Below are positions 15,181 to 16,818 of a DNA stretch of 16,818 nt, one piece after another; within the stretch, counting starts at the first letter, position 1; every line of letters begins with the position of its first letter. Source of the DNA: Syntrophaceae bacterium UBA4059 (GTDB lineage: Bacteria; Desulfobacterota; Syntrophia; Syntrophales; Smithellaceae); assembly GCA_002382045.1 (NCBI GenBank), contig DFZJ01000107.1:1-16818 (forward strand). Direction: 5' to 3'. The position numbers and the translations under genes are program-made. Below the pieces are notes generated by a model. The model did not search any database. It worked only from the letters and a program-made list of their open reading frames with translations, and was not told the origin of the DNA.

Positions 15181-15891
15181 ATGTCGATTGAAATTAAGAT
15201 GGAAGGTCAGGTGGCCGTGGTCACATTGAATGAAGGGGAAAACCGTTTAAATCTGGATTTCCTGCAGAAGTTTATCGATGCCCTGGATCACGTTGAGAAG
15301 CAGACGGATGCCAATGTGCTGGTCGTTCGCGGCGCGCACGAAAAAATATTCAGCAACGGGATCGATCTGGAGTGGTTGATGCCGATCATGCAGAAAAACG
15401 ACGCGGCGACGTCCAAAAAATTTATTGAAATGATGATGGCGCTTTTCAGGAAAATTACGGTGTATCCCATGCCGACCATTGTCGCGATGACCGGGCATGC
15501 CTTTGCCGGCGGCGCGATCATGTGCTGCTACTTTGATTTTCGTTTCATGCGGTCGGACCGGGGCTTTATGTGCTTCCCGGAAGTTGATCTGGGCATTCCG
15601 TTTCTGCCGGGTATGATGACGGCGATGAAGAAGGCCATTCCGCGTCACAAACTCGATGAGATGGTTCTGACCGGAAAACGGGTCACTGCACAGGAGTTGG
15701 AGGAACACCATGTTATTACCAAGGCCTGCCACATTGACCAGTTAATGGACGAGGTCATGAATTTTGCCAAACTTCAAAATAAGAGACGGGCGGTTGTAGA
15801 CCCCATTAAAGCGGAAATGAACAAGGAAATCGTTTACGCGATCGACCATGAGGATCCGCCGGTTATCGCGTCCGGGCGCTTCTACGTTTGA
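15181..15891 (+). CDS. enoyl-CoA hydratase/isomerase-family protein, isomerase-like
   Basis: This 236-residue crotonase-fold protein is somewhat shorter than the usual 255-260. Oxyanion-hole segments are present: SNGIDL (58-63) and GHAFAGGA (105-112). E134 in FPEVDLGIPF is the second acid/base position. The first hydratase glutamate is absent: the equivalent stretch after the glycines reads IMCCYFDF. One catalytic glutamate with the EVDLGI pattern is typical of delta3-delta2 enoyl-CoA isomerases rather than two-base hydratases. The substrate is presumably a medium- or short-chain unsaturated acyl-CoA. The ATG has AAGGA about six bases upstream. It has its own promoter candidate and shares the bidirectional terminator with the rubredoxin gene. 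Functional linkage to gctAB is inferred from the shared acyl-CoA theme and the distance of about 1 kb. Confidence 0.8.
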   Translation: MSIEIKMEGQVAVVTLNEGENRLNLDFLQKFIDALDHVEKQTDANVLVVRGAHEKIFSNGIDLEWLMPIMQKNDAATSKKFIEMMMALFRKITVYPMPTIVAMTGHAFAGGAIMCCYFDFRFMRSDRGFMCFPEVDLGIPFLPGMMTAMKKAIPRHKLDEMVLTGKRVTAQELEEHHVITKACHIDQLMDEVMNFAKLQNKRRAVVDPIKAEMNKEIVYAIDHEDPPVIASGRFYV

Positions 15892-15939
15892 TCAATATTA
15901 AGTTTCAAGGATCACAACCGTCGCAGTGAATGTTGAATC

Positions 15940-15976
15940 AAAAAAAGCCGCAACCCCTCGGGGCCGCGGCTTTTTT
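15940..15976. terminator. bidirectional terminator between the crotonase and the rubredoxin fusion
   Basis: A run of A, then GCCGC, a CCCC/GGGG core and GCGGC, then TTTTTT at 15971-15976, form a strong stem with a U-run on either strand. It lies between the convergent crotonase and flavin reductase-rubredoxin genes and could end both transcripts. Confidence 0.85.
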
Positions 15977-16020
15977 CCTATATGATATTTCCCGGATTTT
16001 AATAACCCTTGATCCGCGCG

Positions 16021-16035
16021 CACCCCACAGGGGTG
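16021..16035. repeat. perfect 6-bp inverted repeat
   Basis: CACCCC-ACA-GGGGTG is a perfect stem with a 3-base loop. It has no T-run on either strand, so it is unlikely to be a terminator itself. It adjoins the short tandem repeat at 16036-16080. Confidence 0.6.
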
Positions 16036-16080
16036 TTAACCGCTGAACCGTGAACCCCTGAACCCCTAAACCGTTGAACC
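16036..16080. repeat. 8-bp-period TNAACC tandem repeat
   Basis: Six units start at 16036 (TTAACC), 16044, 16051, 16059 (TGAACC), 16067 (TAAACC) and 16075 (TGAACC). The spacing is 8, 7, 8, 8 and 8 bp, with short G/C/T linkers. It lies 12 bp beyond the stop of the minus-strand rubredoxin gene, in the convergent intergenic region. Confidence 0.7.
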
Positions 16081-16092
16081 CTTCCCCTGTTC

Positions 16093-16788
16093 CTACTTTT
16101 CAATCTCAAACATCGATTTTTCCGCACCGCAGACCGGGCAGCTCCAGGATTCGGGTATGTCTTCAAAACGGGTACCGGGTGTGATGCCGCTGTCGGGGTC
16201 GCCTTTTTCGGGGTCATAGACATAACCACAGACGGTGCATACATAGCGGGCGGCGGCTTGCGGCTTCGGTTTGGCGGCAGCCGCATTCGCGTCAAACGTC
16301 GGCGCAGTTTTGGGAGATTTGCCCCCTTTGACATTCTGATAATAGGCGTAAGTCATGGGCGTTCCATCGCCGATAATATCCGCTTCGACAACCTTGCCCA
16401 GAAAGATGGTGTGTGTGTCGCAATCAAGCTCACCTTCCACTTCCGCTTCGATAAATCCGATGGCATAATCCAGAACGACGGGTACGCCGGTGACGCCGGT
16501 TTTTGTTTTGATGTCTTTGAGTTTATCAACATCACGGCCGCTTTTAAAACCGAACAGGCCGATGAAAGTCATCGGAGCGTCTTGTGCCAGGATCGAAACT
16601 GAAAATTTCCGGCTGTCTTTGATTAATTCATGTGTGAAATTTTCCTTGTGGATGCAGATGGCCACAGTGGCGGGTTTAGATGTGGCCTGCATAATGGAAT
16701 TGGCAATCTGGCCGTTGAATTTGCCATTCTGACCGGATGTGACAATATAAACGCCGTAGCTGATTTGGTGAAGGGCTGCTCTGTTCAT
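16093..16788 (-). CDS. flavin reductase domain fused to rubredoxin (high-molecular-weight rubredoxin type)
   Basis: This 231-residue protein has an N-terminal FMN-binding flavin-reductase-like domain (about 1-160), with the segment GVYIVTSGQNGKFNGQIANS and a C-terminal half ending in YAYYQNVKGGKSPK. An Ala/Pro/Lys linker (about 165-180) leads to a rubredoxin domain with iron cysteines C184, C187, C217 and C220 (YVCTVCGYVYDPEKGDPDSG, then SWSCPVCG). This matches the high-molecular-weight rubredoxin of acetogens such as Moorella, in which the FMN domain and rubredoxin pass electrons to partner oxidases or reductases. The ATG at 16788 is chosen for GAGGAAA seven bases upstream; an in-frame ATG at 16809 precedes it without an SD. 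It converges on the crotonase gene. The partner enzyme is outside the window, and electron transfer or oxygen defence is inferred. Confidence 0.9.
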   Translation of the reverse strand: MNRAALHQISYGVYIVTSGQNGKFNGQIANSIMQATSKPATVAICIHKENFTHELIKDSRKFSVSILAQDAPMTFIGLFGFKSGRDVDKLKDIKTKTGVTGVPVVLDYAIGFIEAEVEGELDCDTHTIFLGKVVEADIIGDGTPMTYAYYQNVKGGKSPKTAPTFDANAAAAKPKPQAAARYVCTVCGYVYDPEKGDPDSGITPGTRFEDIPESWSCPVCGAEKSMFEIEK

Positions 16789-16818
16789 GTTTCTTTTCCT
16801 CTTTTCCATGCTAATTTC

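Noticed and set aside
16021..16080. CRISPR array or terminator
   Set aside because: Units of 8 bp without spacers are not CRISPR, and the inverted repeat has no T-run.

Overview
The window reads as chromosome from an anaerobic, syntroph- or sulfate-reducer-like Desulfobacterota bacterium, most plausibly the Syntrophales. This is inferred from the mix of a glutaconate-type CoA-transferase, a crotonase, a flavoprotein-rubredoxin fusion, a desulforedoxin-like protein and a CHASE2 cyclase. It is not proved by a marker gene. There are no rRNA, tRNA, CRISPR or complete mobile elements. Most genes have clear Shine-Dalgarno (SD) sites, and several have near-consensus sigma70-type promoters.

Layout. 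Positions 1-800 hold the tail of what looks like a HerA-like (DUF853-type) ATPase with a broken upstream frame, then two small minus-strand cysteine proteins. The second of these joins a desulforedoxin-like knuckle to a histone-H1-like lysine/alanine tail. A divergent promoter pair (865-1028) separates it from a plus-strand operon, 1053-5270. That operon encodes a membrane CHASE2 adenylate cyclase directly abutting an alanine racemase, which carries an unrecognised C-terminal region of about 270 residues. Positions 5271-5741 are a graveyard with the 5' piece of a GNAT acetyltransferase and the 3' piece of a radical-SAM-like protein, overlapping tail to tail.

Positions 5742-11272 form a minus-strand operon of three exported proteins under one promoter at 11378-11406. 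In order of transcription they are a FlgT-like periplasmic protein, a TPR + CsgG-like lipoprotein, and a CsgG/LpoB-like protein with six fibronectin-III repeats. No flagellar or curli gene is nearby, so this looks like a dedicated envelope assembly and the best candidate here for an undescribed system. A strong 50-nt hairpin sits between its second and third genes. A separate secreted protein of unknown function (11473-12060) lies just upstream with its own promoter.

Positions 12237-14272 are a compact catabolic unit: a promoter with a palindromic operator over its -35 box, a leader hairpin, the two CoA-transferase subunits (gctA, gctB) and a strong terminator. A DUF218/YdcF-type membrane protein and an enoyl-CoA hydratase/isomerase-like crotonase follow. 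The crotonase and a convergent high-molecular-weight rubredoxin (flavin reductase domain + rubredoxin) share a bidirectional terminator at 15940-15976. A short 8-bp-period repeat lies beside that terminator. The CoA-transferase and crotonase would together handle activation and double-bond chemistry of short dicarboxylic or unsaturated acyl-CoAs. The rubredoxin fusion would serve electron transfer or oxygen defence.
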